Shown: piece after piece, positions 11,594-22,364 of the stretch
Layout: every line of letters begins with the position of its first letter
Position numbering within the stretch: position 1 is the first letter of the stretch
Origin: Cyclospora cayetanensis
Lineage: Eukaryota; Apicomplexa; Conoidasida; Eucoccidiorida; Eimeriidae
Reading direction: 5' to 3'
Assembly: GCF_002999335.1 (NCBI RefSeq)
Contig: NW_020312759.1
Location: 62,001 to 126,000, forward strand
Length of the DNA stretch: 64,000 nucleotides
The notes under the pieces: generated by a model
The model's input: the letters and a program-made list of their open reading frames with translations, nothing else
Told to the model about the DNA's origin: nothing
The model's database searches: none
Translations under genes and position numbers: made by a program

Positions 11594-13740
11594 AGCAGGG
11601 CGCCAGAAATGCCAGGTTATAAAAGGATGCCTGGGCACCTGCAAATCACAGGAGGCCTTTTGTATTTAAATTGATGTGGGATCGGATCGAGGACCCCCGC
11701 TGGCGCCTGTTTAAAGCTAGGCTGCGCTATGGGAAAGGCCCCTCTCCGCTGCAGCAACAGCAAATGGTTCTTCTGCCTAGCCCATGTTGGTAGGTTTACA
11801 GGCAAGTTCTTTAGGGAAGCGCACTTGGCACTTCCAAGGTGTAACAAAACTGCGTTGTTTTCTGGAAACACAGGAAGCAGTCCTTGGCTTTCCAATTTGC
11901 TACAGTGTATTCCGGCATAATAGATGGTCTACCCCAACAAAGAAACTAGCAGACAAGATGCCTCGAAACCTGCGGTGGCAGGACAGGTTGAATAGCCTCC
12001 TTTAGAGCGTCCTGCCTCCTGCGGTGAAAAGTACAACTCACTTTAGGCAGACACCAACATGGCGCTCTCCAGTTTGGAAGGTTGAGAGAATCGGCTCAGC
12101 TGTGCAACAAGCTCTCTACGGGGATGTAGCTTTGTCACGTTCTCATAGGCGAGTTGTCCAAGGTGACGGCGTATGTACATATGTGTGTTTGTGTATCGGT
12201 GTGGGCTCAAAATGTAGTTGAAATGGGGCTAAGAGAGTGATACAAATGGCTTTTAAATCACTTGCTCTCATTCTAAGGGTAAGTGAGCAGGTGTTGTTAC
12301 CAGGCGAGCATGATGGAGGGTCCGGCATGCGCTGCCTCTTTTCGTGCCCTTTGGATGTCGACCTGAATGGGAGGCGGACCATTGTGGCTAGTAAGCATCA
12401 CACGGGTTTTATAGGGTACAAGAAGGCGACAAAGGCGCTTTCAGGACGCATGCGACCCCAATGCTAGTAAAAGGCCAAGATCCCAGAAAAATCCCATTGC
12501 CTACCTCATGAAAACACTCACGGGTTTTGCACGTGGTTCGTGCCTGTGTGCAGACAATCTGCTGATATTTCTTTGTCCGTACAATTTTCGCTCTGTATTT
12601 TTCCCTCTCACTCTGGTACAACTATCGAAAATTACAGTTGGGGCTCTGAAAGCTTCAATCACTCGCTTCGAGACAGAGTTTAGCGTGACTTGTTATATCA
12701 GGAACAGCTAACTGCTGTTTGCAACAATGGTGGCAGAGTGACAAAATGCTTGCCTCACACCTTTTAGCATGTGGGTGGCCTAGCTCCTGAGGCCATTCTA
12801 GGTTAAATATCTAGGCATGCGTGCAGGGGTCCTCCCAGCAAATTAAAAGAAAAATAGCACCCGAAATACCTAGAAAATGATGCGAAGCTTCACACTCTTG
12901 AACCACCAGATAATCGGCTACAAAAGAGGAGGAAGAACACCGGGGGCTGCACTTGCTGCTCACCCTCTAATCAGTCTAGGCATTCACAGAGGTAAAAACA
13001 GTAAGCTCTGCACGCACGCACCACTTGAAAGTGTGGTCCCTGGTACTGCTGCGCAAACACTAGAACAAAGAACAATTAAATCAAGCACAAGACTAGTTCT
13101 GAATTTTAACTACGGTGAAACGCAATCGATTCAGGCAGCAACTCTCTCAGAAAGTCTTAGCCTAGACGTTCATGTGTGCTACCTTTCATTGGCGCTAATT
13201 AAGTCACCCTTCGGTGATTGCAGGAGCTAGTCGTTTTCATGAATCCTTGATCGAAGGAAGACTGAAAAGTCTGATTGTGTGTCCAATCTTGCTGCCGCAT
13301 ACCACGGTTACTTTCGAACTCGGCATATGCATAATGCGTGCGCGTAATGTACCACCCTTGCTGCCCTTCCTGTCCCCAGAACGCGACCTTTTCGAATTGT
13401 GGTCGCTAGTACAGCTGTCCTTAGAGCGGGAAAGCCAAAAATTTACTCAGAAAGTTTTAGTCAGGTTTCGGTGGTGAACGCCTCGTTGGGGAGATGCCAG
13501 GAGGAAGGCCCTGGGGTGGAGCCCTGATCTTCCGTGTAATAGGCTCAGTTTCCTACGAAAGGACCCCGATTCTGTCCGCGTATGATGCTTCCTTTGTGTG
13601 GATACAGAGGAACGAGCACATAAAAGTAACGAAGGATACGGCGGACAGGAGCCGTCATGACGGGTAGTGTGGCGCGTTATCCGGGCAGGCCAGGTCCATG
13701 AACGTGTCCCGCCACAACACACAAAATGGCTACATGCGCT
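11594..13740. other. Intergenic, no gene recognised
   Basis: The stretch follows the ligase stop codon. Open frames (for example 11617-11895 - and 12877-13230 +) lack family motifs, low-complexity tracts or good paired splice sites. It probably includes the ligase 3' UTR. A short internal exon of an unknown gene could be hidden here, but I cannot point to one. Confidence 0.4.
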
Positions 13741-13752
13741 GACAAACAAAAC

Positions 13753-15006
13753 CTACAGAACAACACCCCGTCCCCAACAAGCAGCTTCTTTGCTTCTGTG
13801 TGAAAGATCATGAGAATAACCGCGTGCGCAGCAGCAGCCTGAGCTGTGCGCGAGGCGTACAAACACATGCAGCGCTACAGCTAATGTCTCGACAAGGACT
13901 TTTCTCCCGGAGTTTTGGCACCCAGAATTGCTCCCAAAGGATTTTTGTTCACTAGCAGGGCCCCCTTGCCTCAACAGTTGCTGCTCCGTCGAACCTGGGA
14001 AAAGCAGCGTCCAAAGGGGCTGCCGGTCCACAGGAGTTGCGCGGCGGCATGGCCAAGTGGTGCAAATTGGAGCCGCTTCCAGCCTTTTACTCACAGAGTA
14101 GGCCCTGTTTAAGGCATCACACTTCCCCGCCAAAGACAAGGAGAGGGGCACGTGCCTGCAGCGGCTGCCGCAGCGCCAGCTCTTTTGAATCATCCCCCGA
14201 GTGTGGGCAGAGAATGTGTATTTCATCGAGTAAAGAGGGCGATTGCTGCGGGATGCCGCTGATGAGGGAGTTCTTCTGGCTCTCTCTTTGGTGACTGCGT
14301 GCGCCAAGCGCCGTCCTACGTCTGTATGGCGAGCCGCTTCAGAGTGTCTCGGCTGCTGCTTCACAACCCCTGCAGGAGCGCCGTAGGTTTTTTTCCCCTC
14401 TGATTCTTATAAGCCCCCCTGAGCCGCCTCTGGCACCCCTCCTTCCTTGCTTCTCCCCCTGAGTGTCGCCAATCGAGAGTCAAGAATAAAGAATTCCAGC
14501 AGGAGCAAGGGGCCTCGTACACCTGCAGCACCACTTGCGGCCTTCGCTCGAAGCCTCTACTTCTTCGACAACACCGCGCAACGGCTGCACCCGCCCTCCT
14601 AGTCGAGCTGCCGCTGCACCAACTCCAGCAGCAGCAGCAGCAGCAGCGCCTTGTGCGCAAAACCCCCTTACTGTTCATCATCACCCCACTGGCGCGGAGG
14701 GCTTTTAGCGCGAGGCTCCAAGGCGAGACGCGGTAAGTCTCTCCAGTAGTCGCTGCCCTGTCGCATGTGCCGCTTGCCTCTTGCCTTCAACAAGTGTCTG
14801 ACTCGCTCCCCTGCTCTTGGCAGACATCGGGAACAACCCGATGCAGTCCTGGTACCGAATGCCCGTGTGCATGCGTAAATCCGAGGCTCGTAGAAAAGCG
14901 TCTCCCTCTGTCTTTTCGCGTTGAAAGCCTTCCCAGAACAGTCTCGATCTTCCCGGGCTGCTAGTAGGCGTTTTCTTCTGTCACGCCTTCTAGCATAGAC
15001 TCTCAT
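13753..15006 (-). CDS. Possible multi-exon gene, unidentified
   Basis: The minus strand holds an open segment with a basic N-terminal half (VYARRRDRRKRLL) ending in a balanced stretch (DYWRDLPRLALEPRAKS) and a good donor (CA|GTAAGG) at 14672/14671. Further open blocks follow at about 14590-14380 and 14364-13753, bounded by plausible acceptors (CGACTAG, CTCCTGCAG). The exon order and frame are not proven and I recognise no family. The case rests on codon quality and splice signals only. It would be divergent from the B56 gene, sharing the pyrimidine-rich region near 15.4 kb. It may instead be non-coding. Confidence 0.28.
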
Positions 15007-15354
15007 ATCCGTGCCTCAGCCTGCTGAGACGATGGGCGCCTCTCCATTGCCTCAAAGGCGTGCAAATTCTCCCGCCTCCTGCTCAAGAAGGGGGCGCTTT
15101 CTAACACTGTGCATGCTCCTCTGGCGTATGTATTTTTCCCGCTGGGGAAATGCAGGCTGGGGCAGGAGGCGTCCGCGGCGGAGTGGACTGCACGCGCGTC
15201 TGCCTCGCCATTGAGTCTCCCAGGTCGCCTTCGCAATCTGAAAATGAAGTGCGCTGACGCCAGCTTGTTCTTTTGCTTGGACTCCATTTTGTATTCTTGT
15301 TGCTGCTGTACCTGCTGCAAGTCTCAGTCCTGTGTTGGTGGCCGCTGTTGTCTC

Positions 15355-15389
15355 TCTTTCTTTCTCTCTTTTTCTCTCTTTCTTTCGCA
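15355..15389 (+). repeat. Pyrimidine (CT/T) tract upstream of the B56 gene
   Basis: This nearly pure CTTT/CTCT run lies 470 bp upstream of the B56 ATG. It probably belongs to the promoter or 5' UTR, but its function is not shown by sequence. Confidence 0.55.
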
Positions 15390-15860
15390 TGCCTCCCGAT
15401 CGCTGCATTCATACCCTCCCTCGCCTCTCGCTATACCCGTCTCTTTGCGAAGTTGCTGATGCGTGGTGGTGCTGCTGCCGTGGAGAGAAGGGGGCGCTTA
15501 TTTCACACTTTTGCACCCTTGCACCGCGCTGCTCCTTTTTTCCCCACCGATTTCTTCTCTGATCATCCTCCTCCGGAGGAGAAGGAGACTCCATAGTCGC
15601 TGTCTTGCACAGTTCAATGCATGCATTCCAGTGGCCGTGCATTTTCGCACCGCCTTAGTCTCATCCCATCCTTCCTCCCCCCATCCTTCTTTCCCCCATG
15701 CCTTTCGCGCTCGTTCTCCCCTGTCTACCGTCTGTTCCCTGTGCTGCTGCCGCCTCAACAGGGGGCTGGTGTCCTTTTCTTGCTGCGGAATCTTACTTAG
15801 TGTGTGTCACACCCTTCTGTCTGCCCGCATGCACCGTGCCTCCCCAGGTTGTTTCAGTCC

Positions 15861-18800
15861 ATGCGCCGTCGTATTTCCTCGAGGGATAGTTTCTCTCGCA
15901 GCAGCTCGCAGCACTCGGACAAGCAGCAGCAGCAGCAGCAGGCTGATCACCACCAGCAGCCGTCGCAACAATTAGAGACGGCTCATCAGCAGCAGGAGGC
16001 AGGGGTTGCAGCAGCTCCGGGCAGTCCTGGAGCAGACAAGAGCGAGGGGGGGGGAAGCCTTGTTTATGGCGTCAGTGCAGCCACCAGACACGGCACTCGA
16101 GATCGTCTGCTGCAAGCGGACAGCCTCAAGACCAAAGATGTTGAATTTCCGCGGTGCGTCACCTTCTGTGTGCCGCTCTTGTTTACTCGACATCCATGTG
16201 TTGCATCCACTACAGACACACGCATATATACACACACACACAGACACATATATACACACACAGACACACATATACACACATATACACACACAGACACACA
16301 TATACACACACAGACACATACACACACAGACGCTCTTTGTAAACACTGCTGCCGGCCTTATTATATTGGCATCAGCGCTGCTCCACCTTGTGGATTGTTT
16401 TTGGCGGGTTGAATCGGCTCTAGTGGACCCTTCCTTTACTAGTGGAGTGGGGACAGGGAGGCGTCGTCACATACGGGAGCGCTGGTGGGCAAGTTGTGTC
16501 TACCATCTCCTGCGGCTCAGTGGATAAAACATAGTGCGGTCGCGCGCCGTTCTTGTGGAGTCGAGAATGTGTTTCTTGTTGCTTGTCGTAAAGGAGGCCT
16601 TTGGTTCTGCGTGCACCCCCGCAGCAGCGCTTCTCTCTTGGATTGAGATGGGTTATTCTGTTGCATGGAGAGGCCATGATTGCTCTGGCATTTTTCTGCA
16701 GGCGCATAGTCGGCAACCCTAATCCTGGAGTGCGTGCCTTACTGCTTGGGAGGCCTCCTCAAGCGCAGCCCCCTTCGCCCTTTCCTTGTGACTTGCCGCC
16801 TCTGATGGAGGCTCCCGTCGGTGATCGGCCAGAGCTTTTTCGGAAGAAACTTGCGGTGCGGCTTCCCTCATGACTCAGCGGGCAGCTTCTACGGCTGTTG
16901 CCAGTCGAGTTCTCCTCGTTTCCCTGCGCATGACTCTGGAGCGCCAAGAAGAGATAGCGACGGCGGCAGGGTCAGGCTGATGCTGTTTTTGTGGCTGGGT
17001 GTGCATGCGCGTCTGTCTGCACGCAGGCGTGCTGCATAGTCTATGACTTCGATTCTCCTGATTTTTTGCGGGACAAGGATCTCAAGAAGCAGGCGCTCAT
17101 CGAGATTGTTGAGTGAGCAGCGCCGCTGAGGGGTGCTGCCCCTGGTGTTGCTGAACGAGGACTGCATGCATGCAGTCCTCGTTCAGCAGTAGTGGTAGCA
17201 GCGTGGTGATGTTTCCTCGTGTGTTGGATGGAGAAACGAGTCCTTGCAGGCGGGTGTATCTTGGCTGCAAGTAAACCTGCGGGAGCTCGGCCGACAGGAA
17301 TGGGGGTATTGCATGCATGCAAGAGGATAAGAACTTGAGACTTTGAATCTGCGCGAATCGAGAGTTATTGATTTACACGGTGCAGGCAGGCATGCGTAGA
17401 GGCTTCAAGACTCTCTCGTATTATCCCAAGAGTACAGCGTATTTATGAATAGATATACATATATCTACATGTATGTTTACAGATATGTACATATATGTAT
17501 ATACATATATGTATATACATATATATGTATAGGCCATGTGTATAGCTGGAGTTGCCGCGTGTATGTATGTGTGCATGTTTTGTGCGACTGCAGATATGTA
17601 AACAGCACGCGTCACTGCTTTTCAGAGCAAGTGTTGCAGGACGTCATGGACATGGTATCCGCCAACATCTTTAGACCTCTTCCGCCTTCGCAGCACCGGG
17701 GTGTTGCGCTCCTGGAACCTGAAGAGGAGGAGCCTCAGCTGGACAGCTCCTGGCCGCATATTCAAATTGTATACGAGTTTTTCCTGCGGTTTATTGTTTC
17801 CAATGACGTCAGTGCCAAACTCGCCAAGAAGTTCATTGACCAACAGTTCGTCTTGAAGGTACCTTCGCACTTAAACACTGGCGCTTACGCCTTCTGCCTG
17901 GCTCTGTCAAAATCGCTTCCTAAAGTTTCCACCGGCCGTCTGTGTATAGTAAAGCGAATTCGCTTTCCTGCTTTACACGCATCCTTCGCCTTATAAACTC
18001 CACAGGGCACTGACTGCCCGCCGTACATACTGTAGAGCAGATGTGCTGGAAACTCCCCTGCGGATCGTCCATAAAAACGAGGCCTACAAATTCCCTTTCC
18101 TCCTCCTTCTCCTCCCTTCCTGTGTGGCTTGCGTTTTCGCGGACGATGTGCGCGGTGTACTGGCACGGAAGATAATGCTTGAGAAGCAGCCACCTGACCA
18201 CGCACAAGGCATTTGCATGCTCTAGCATACGAAACGCAGGGTCTCATGCTTGCTGCCTCGCCTGCTGCTTCTGTTGTGTTGCTAGTTCCTAGATCTCTTC
18301 AGCTCAGAAGATCCAAGGGAACGGGATTACTTAAAAACCATACTTCATAGAATCTACGGAAAGATCATGGCCCTCAGGTGCGTTTACATTACCACGGCGC
18401 AAGGGGGCCCCCTTTTTTCTCGGGGTAGACGCAACTCACAATGCAGCTTCTCCATGCCCCTACACCCGGAGAAGCAGAGAGGTGGCTAGCATTCTGAGCA
18501 TTTTCGCGCTGCTCCTACCGTGCCTGCCTGCCTTCGATAGACTTCGGCTTAGTTTCCGACAGGAAGTTGGCTTAGTTTTGTTTATGACAGGGGTTCATCT
18601 CATCTGTCGTCCATTCCAAAAAAAAGCCTGCGGCCCTCCCCTGTGCACATCGTGCCACGCCGTGCAGCTTTGTCCTTTTCAGTTATTTTTTCTACTTCAC
18701 CAGCTCGCTTTCGTCTTTCTTAGGTGCCTTTTCCAGTTTTGTCGTGTTTTTTTCACGCAGATTTTTCGTACGTAAGAGCATCCAGCAGGTCTTCCATCGC

Positions 18801-21354
18801 TTTGTCTATGAGCAAGAATCTCCGAACGGCATTTCTGAGCTCCTTGAAATCCTTGGAAGGTAGGACGCGCGGAGAGGCCCCTTTGAATTGCATGTACCCA
18901 ACTTTATTCCCCTCATTCGCAGGATGTGTAGACATGCATACTATCCTGAGAAGTCTTTGGCCTGTATGTAGTAGTCAGTCCTCCTACGCCAATGTGCATA
19001 AAGATCATGGTGCATACTTCCTTTCGGAGCATGCAACGTATTTCGGGGTTCGAGTCCTTGTAGACGAAGGCTGTATTCCTGATACACGCACTCACCATGC
19101 ATATATATATTTACATTTAGGGACTGTGTACGGGGGCTGTTTCGTAGCATCAGATCCGTTATTCTTGGCACGTCATCTGCATGGTTCCCATACGAAGAAT
19201 AGGGGATTTTGAGGCCTCTGCGGTGCTTCTTTCAAGCACGTCTTTTCCCCCGTTCCTGACCAGCGCGTCTTCATCGTTTGTGGGTTGTGTGTGCCTCTTT
19301 TGCGCAGCGTCATCAACGGCTTCGCAGTCCCCCTCAAGCTGGAGCACAAGTTGTTTCTTGAGCGGGTGCTCCTGCCGCTTCACAAGGCGCGGTCTCTAGG
19401 CGCATTTCATAAACAACTGACGTATTGCATGGAGCAGTAAGGAAAGGGGCAGTTTTCTGATGCTGCTGCGGGCTGGGCTGTCCTTAGGCGGAGAGGGAGG
19501 GGGGGTGAATGCGGAAGGGAGGGCAGCAGAAAGCTTCGCCTTTTTCCAAATCCAGCGTTAATGTTTTTGAGCTCAAGAAACTAGCTCCCGATCCACCTAC
19601 CACCTCTGCTTTTAAGCCAACCGAGACGCGAGACCGTCTGCTCTTTCCCAGAGGGAGTGTGGGAGGGAGTGGGGGGTCCTCTCAGTGTTCCTTTAATCTC
19701 CCTCTGCAGCAGCAGCAAAGATGGTTTCGTGGTGGTGATGTTTGTCTATTTGGAGTTTTGTGTGGATAGAGACTCTCTCTTGCCATGTGCTCGTGTGCAT
19801 GGGCATGTGCACTTCATGCCCCTCTGTGCCTTCTCCCCTGCTTCGGCTGTCTGCGCGTTGCTGTGCCTTCCTGGCTTGCAAGCGTTCTGTACAGTGCAGC
19901 TGCTGCGTTGCGGCCCTTGCGATTTCAGATATGTTGCAAAGGAGAGCCGTGTGGCGGTGCCTATAATTCTCGGGATGGTGCGTTTCTGGCCTACATGCAA
20001 CGCACCGAAGGTGGTGTTGTTCCTCAACGAACTCGAGCATGTAAGTGTATTGTTTATTGCCCTGCCCGCTGTCACACGCCTCATTCGTGCTGCTCCGAGC
20101 TGCATCTGTGTATGTGGACGGGGAAATGCAGGGAGTCTCATAGGGAGTCTCATGGGTTTCTGTGTGTGCTCCCCCCATGGTTTGCGCTGTGGACTGGCTT
20201 GCTGGAAACGCCAAGCTGATTCTATGAGTGCCTCGCAGTGTACCGATGCCGATAGTCAACTGCTTGCCTGAAAGCTTCGTGTGCTTGGTGCACTAGCCAC
20301 TGTGTAGTAGCGCCTCTTCTAGGAAACTGGTCAGGGGAGTGTGACAGCTGCTTCTGCGCCGTTTTTGCCGCTGCGTGGGTTCTTCACAGGTGTTGCAAGA
20401 GACGCAGTTGCCGGAGTTTCAGAAGGTGATGCTCCCGCTGTTTGCCCGGCTCGCAGAGTGCATTCAGTCTCCGAACTTTTTAGTAGCAGAACGCGTTCTT
20501 TTCCTCTGGAATAATGAGAAGATTGTGAAGTTCATCAATATGAACCGGCCGGTACTATGCGAAGCACCTCAGCGGGGAGGCAGGAAAGGGGGCTAAGTGC
20601 TGGAGCATGGTCTACGGGTACTTGCGTGTTGGCGTTTTTGCACATCGTTTGGGGGGCCTTACAGCCTCGGATTCACACCCTAAAAGCGGTGTGCTGTTAT
20701 CGCCGCAGCTTAGATTCGTATATGGTAGGGTGTCGTGTTTTTCTGGCTTTTTGCGCAGGAGTTGTTTCCCATTATTATCGGTGCACTTTTCCGAAGTTCC
20801 CAGCAGCACTGGAGTGTGACAGTGCACACGCTGACCTACAACGTTTCCAAACTGCTAGCCCAGGCAGACACCGCGTTGTTCGACGAGTGTTCAAACAGAT
20901 TTATTGCAGAGGAGAAACGGTAAGGGCTTTTTTTCTTTATAGGGTCCTCTACTCGCCGGCGCGCTGGCGCGCATGTGATAGATCCACACGTTGCGGTTCT
21001 AGCGATATACTGGGTGGGGAACAGCTGGATCTTCATTCTCTTCATCCGCATCGGCTGCAGCCCTTCTCTAAGGCGGGCAGAGGGGTGCGGTGGACATGTG
21101 TTGCATGCAGTGCGGGGGATTCGGAAACTGAAATTTTTGTTGAGTATGCGCTGTTGCGGCCTTGTAGCTCTAATTCACTCTCGGAGCGTGTGTGTGTGTG
21201 TGTCATGGGATTGCGTTTTGCGTGGACGCGCAGCCGAAAGGAACAGGAAGAAGAGAGGGCTCAACGCTGGGCAGACTTGGAGTCTGCGGCGAAGGGGGGC
21301 TGGGTAGTGGCGACTACAGAGACGGAGGAGCAAAAGGCTGTCCCGGCTCACTGA
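15861..21354 (+). CDS. Protein phosphatase 2A regulatory subunit, B56 (PPP2R5) family
   Basis: B56 subunits are HEAT-repeat scaffolds that recruit substrates to the PP2A core enzyme. Exons are 15861-16153, 16702-16855, 17027-17112, 17594-17858, 18286-18377, 18761-18859, 19308-19436, 19929-20040, 20390-20551, 20759-20919 and 21234-21354; they sum to 1,674 nt (557 aa) in unbroken phase. Diagnostic blocks in order: [155 protein letters not shown] and a charged C-terminal helix ([16 protein letters not shown]). The first 70 residues are a Ser/Gln-rich leader with [10 protein letters not shown]. The ATG at 15861 is the first in its exon; an untranslated 5' exon is possible. Introns carry microsatellites and a palindrome. 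Confidence 0.95.
16214..16332. repeat. CA/TATACA microsatellite in B56 intron 1
   Basis: The tract alternates (CA)n with TATACACACACAGACACA units of roughly 18-20 bp. It sits in the 548-bp intron between exons 1 and 2. It opens spurious frames on both strands (T-H-rich on +, C-V-rich on -), which I do not call as genes. Confidence 0.85.
17149..17188. repeat. Perfect 40-bp palindrome in B56 intron 3
   Basis: The sequence reads the same on both strands from 17149 to 17188, centred on TGCATGCATGCA, with outer arms TGCTGAACGAGGAC and its complement. It can fold into a near-loopless hairpin or cruciform. It lies 36 bp after the donor of the intron 17113-17593. Confidence 0.9.
17440..17533. repeat. 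TATG/TA-rich tract in B56 intron 3
   Basis: Imperfect ATATGTATATACAT units lie 60-150 bp before the exon 4 acceptor. This is simple sequence with no coding potential of its own. Confidence 0.7.
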
Positions 21355-22364
21355 CGCCTCCAATTATTGACAGCCACGAATTCGCAGAGTGGCCTTTTCT
21401 CTGCTTGCACGCCTTCTCCTTCGTCTGTTACTCCCCCTCAGATAGGGGGCGGCATGCTGAGGGGTTTGCAGGGGAGTAGGGAGTTCCTACGGGGATAATG
21501 GGTTTTCTTTCGGCTTTGCGGGACCGTCAGGATAGGGAGTACGAGACTCTGCATATGCAAACAGTTCATTGGTTTGCACGCAGCCACATTTGTTGTTACT
21601 CTCGTCTGCCCTTCCGATTCTTCGCTTGATATTTGTTTCTCGCGTACAGAGAGGCAGATAGAGGGTGTCTGTCACACGCAAACTGCACGCCGAACCGAAC
21701 AGGAAGGTGTGTTGCGCTGCGGTAGACTATTGCCCTTGTGTGCAAATAATATCGAGATTGGTGGATGCAGGTTTCGTGTAAACGCACAGATTGACCTGCG
21801 CAGTGGTGCGAAAACACACGAATCTCTAGGGTATTTTCTGCAGTGGTCAGCCTGCATCTGACTCCGTTCAGCTGTGCGTAGGAGTTGTTACAGGTGCCCT
21901 TGAACGCGGGTCGGTGGGCGTAGGCACTTGTCCCAATATGCATCGTTGCACGTGGATTAGCGCCGCTTCACTCGGCGAATTTGGGGGGAGGGGTTAGGGA
22001 GAAGCTGCTTAGAAACGGCGACTATGCTAGGAGCCTGTGTGTCTAGCTTTTTGGCAAGGGCAGGATCGGGCTATGCTGCGGATGCTGAGGGCAGTGCGTG
22101 CGCGCTCCAGCCATTATTCATTTGAGGCGGAGCCTCAAAACCCCACATTCGCCACTCGACCTTATAGAGGGAAAAAATGAGGCCGGCGAAATCGGAGCGG
22201 CTGCTTAAGAGCGAAATCGACGAGCGCCCATGAGGGGGGCCGCTGCCTGAAGGCTTCCTGAGAGAACCGAAGAAGGGCACTTTAAGTGCATGCACGCTTT
22301 CACACATGCACGTGGCAGACTGCACAGGCAACGGGAGAAGGCTTCTCAGGCCTTGAGGAGCAGC
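21355..22364. other. Intergenic, between convergent genes
   Basis: This kilobase separates the B56 stop codon from the stop of the long minus-strand gene. Open frames on both strands (for example 21596-21943 -) show no family features. It probably comprises two 3' UTRs. Confidence 0.45.

Noticed and set aside
16154..16342. Frames rich in Thr-His or Cys-Val around 16.2 kb
   Set aside because: They are translations of the CA microsatellite inside a B56 intron.
19035..19070. GGTTCGAGTCC resembling a tRNA B-box
   Set aside because: No A-box or acceptor stem can be paired around it, and it lies within a B56 intron.
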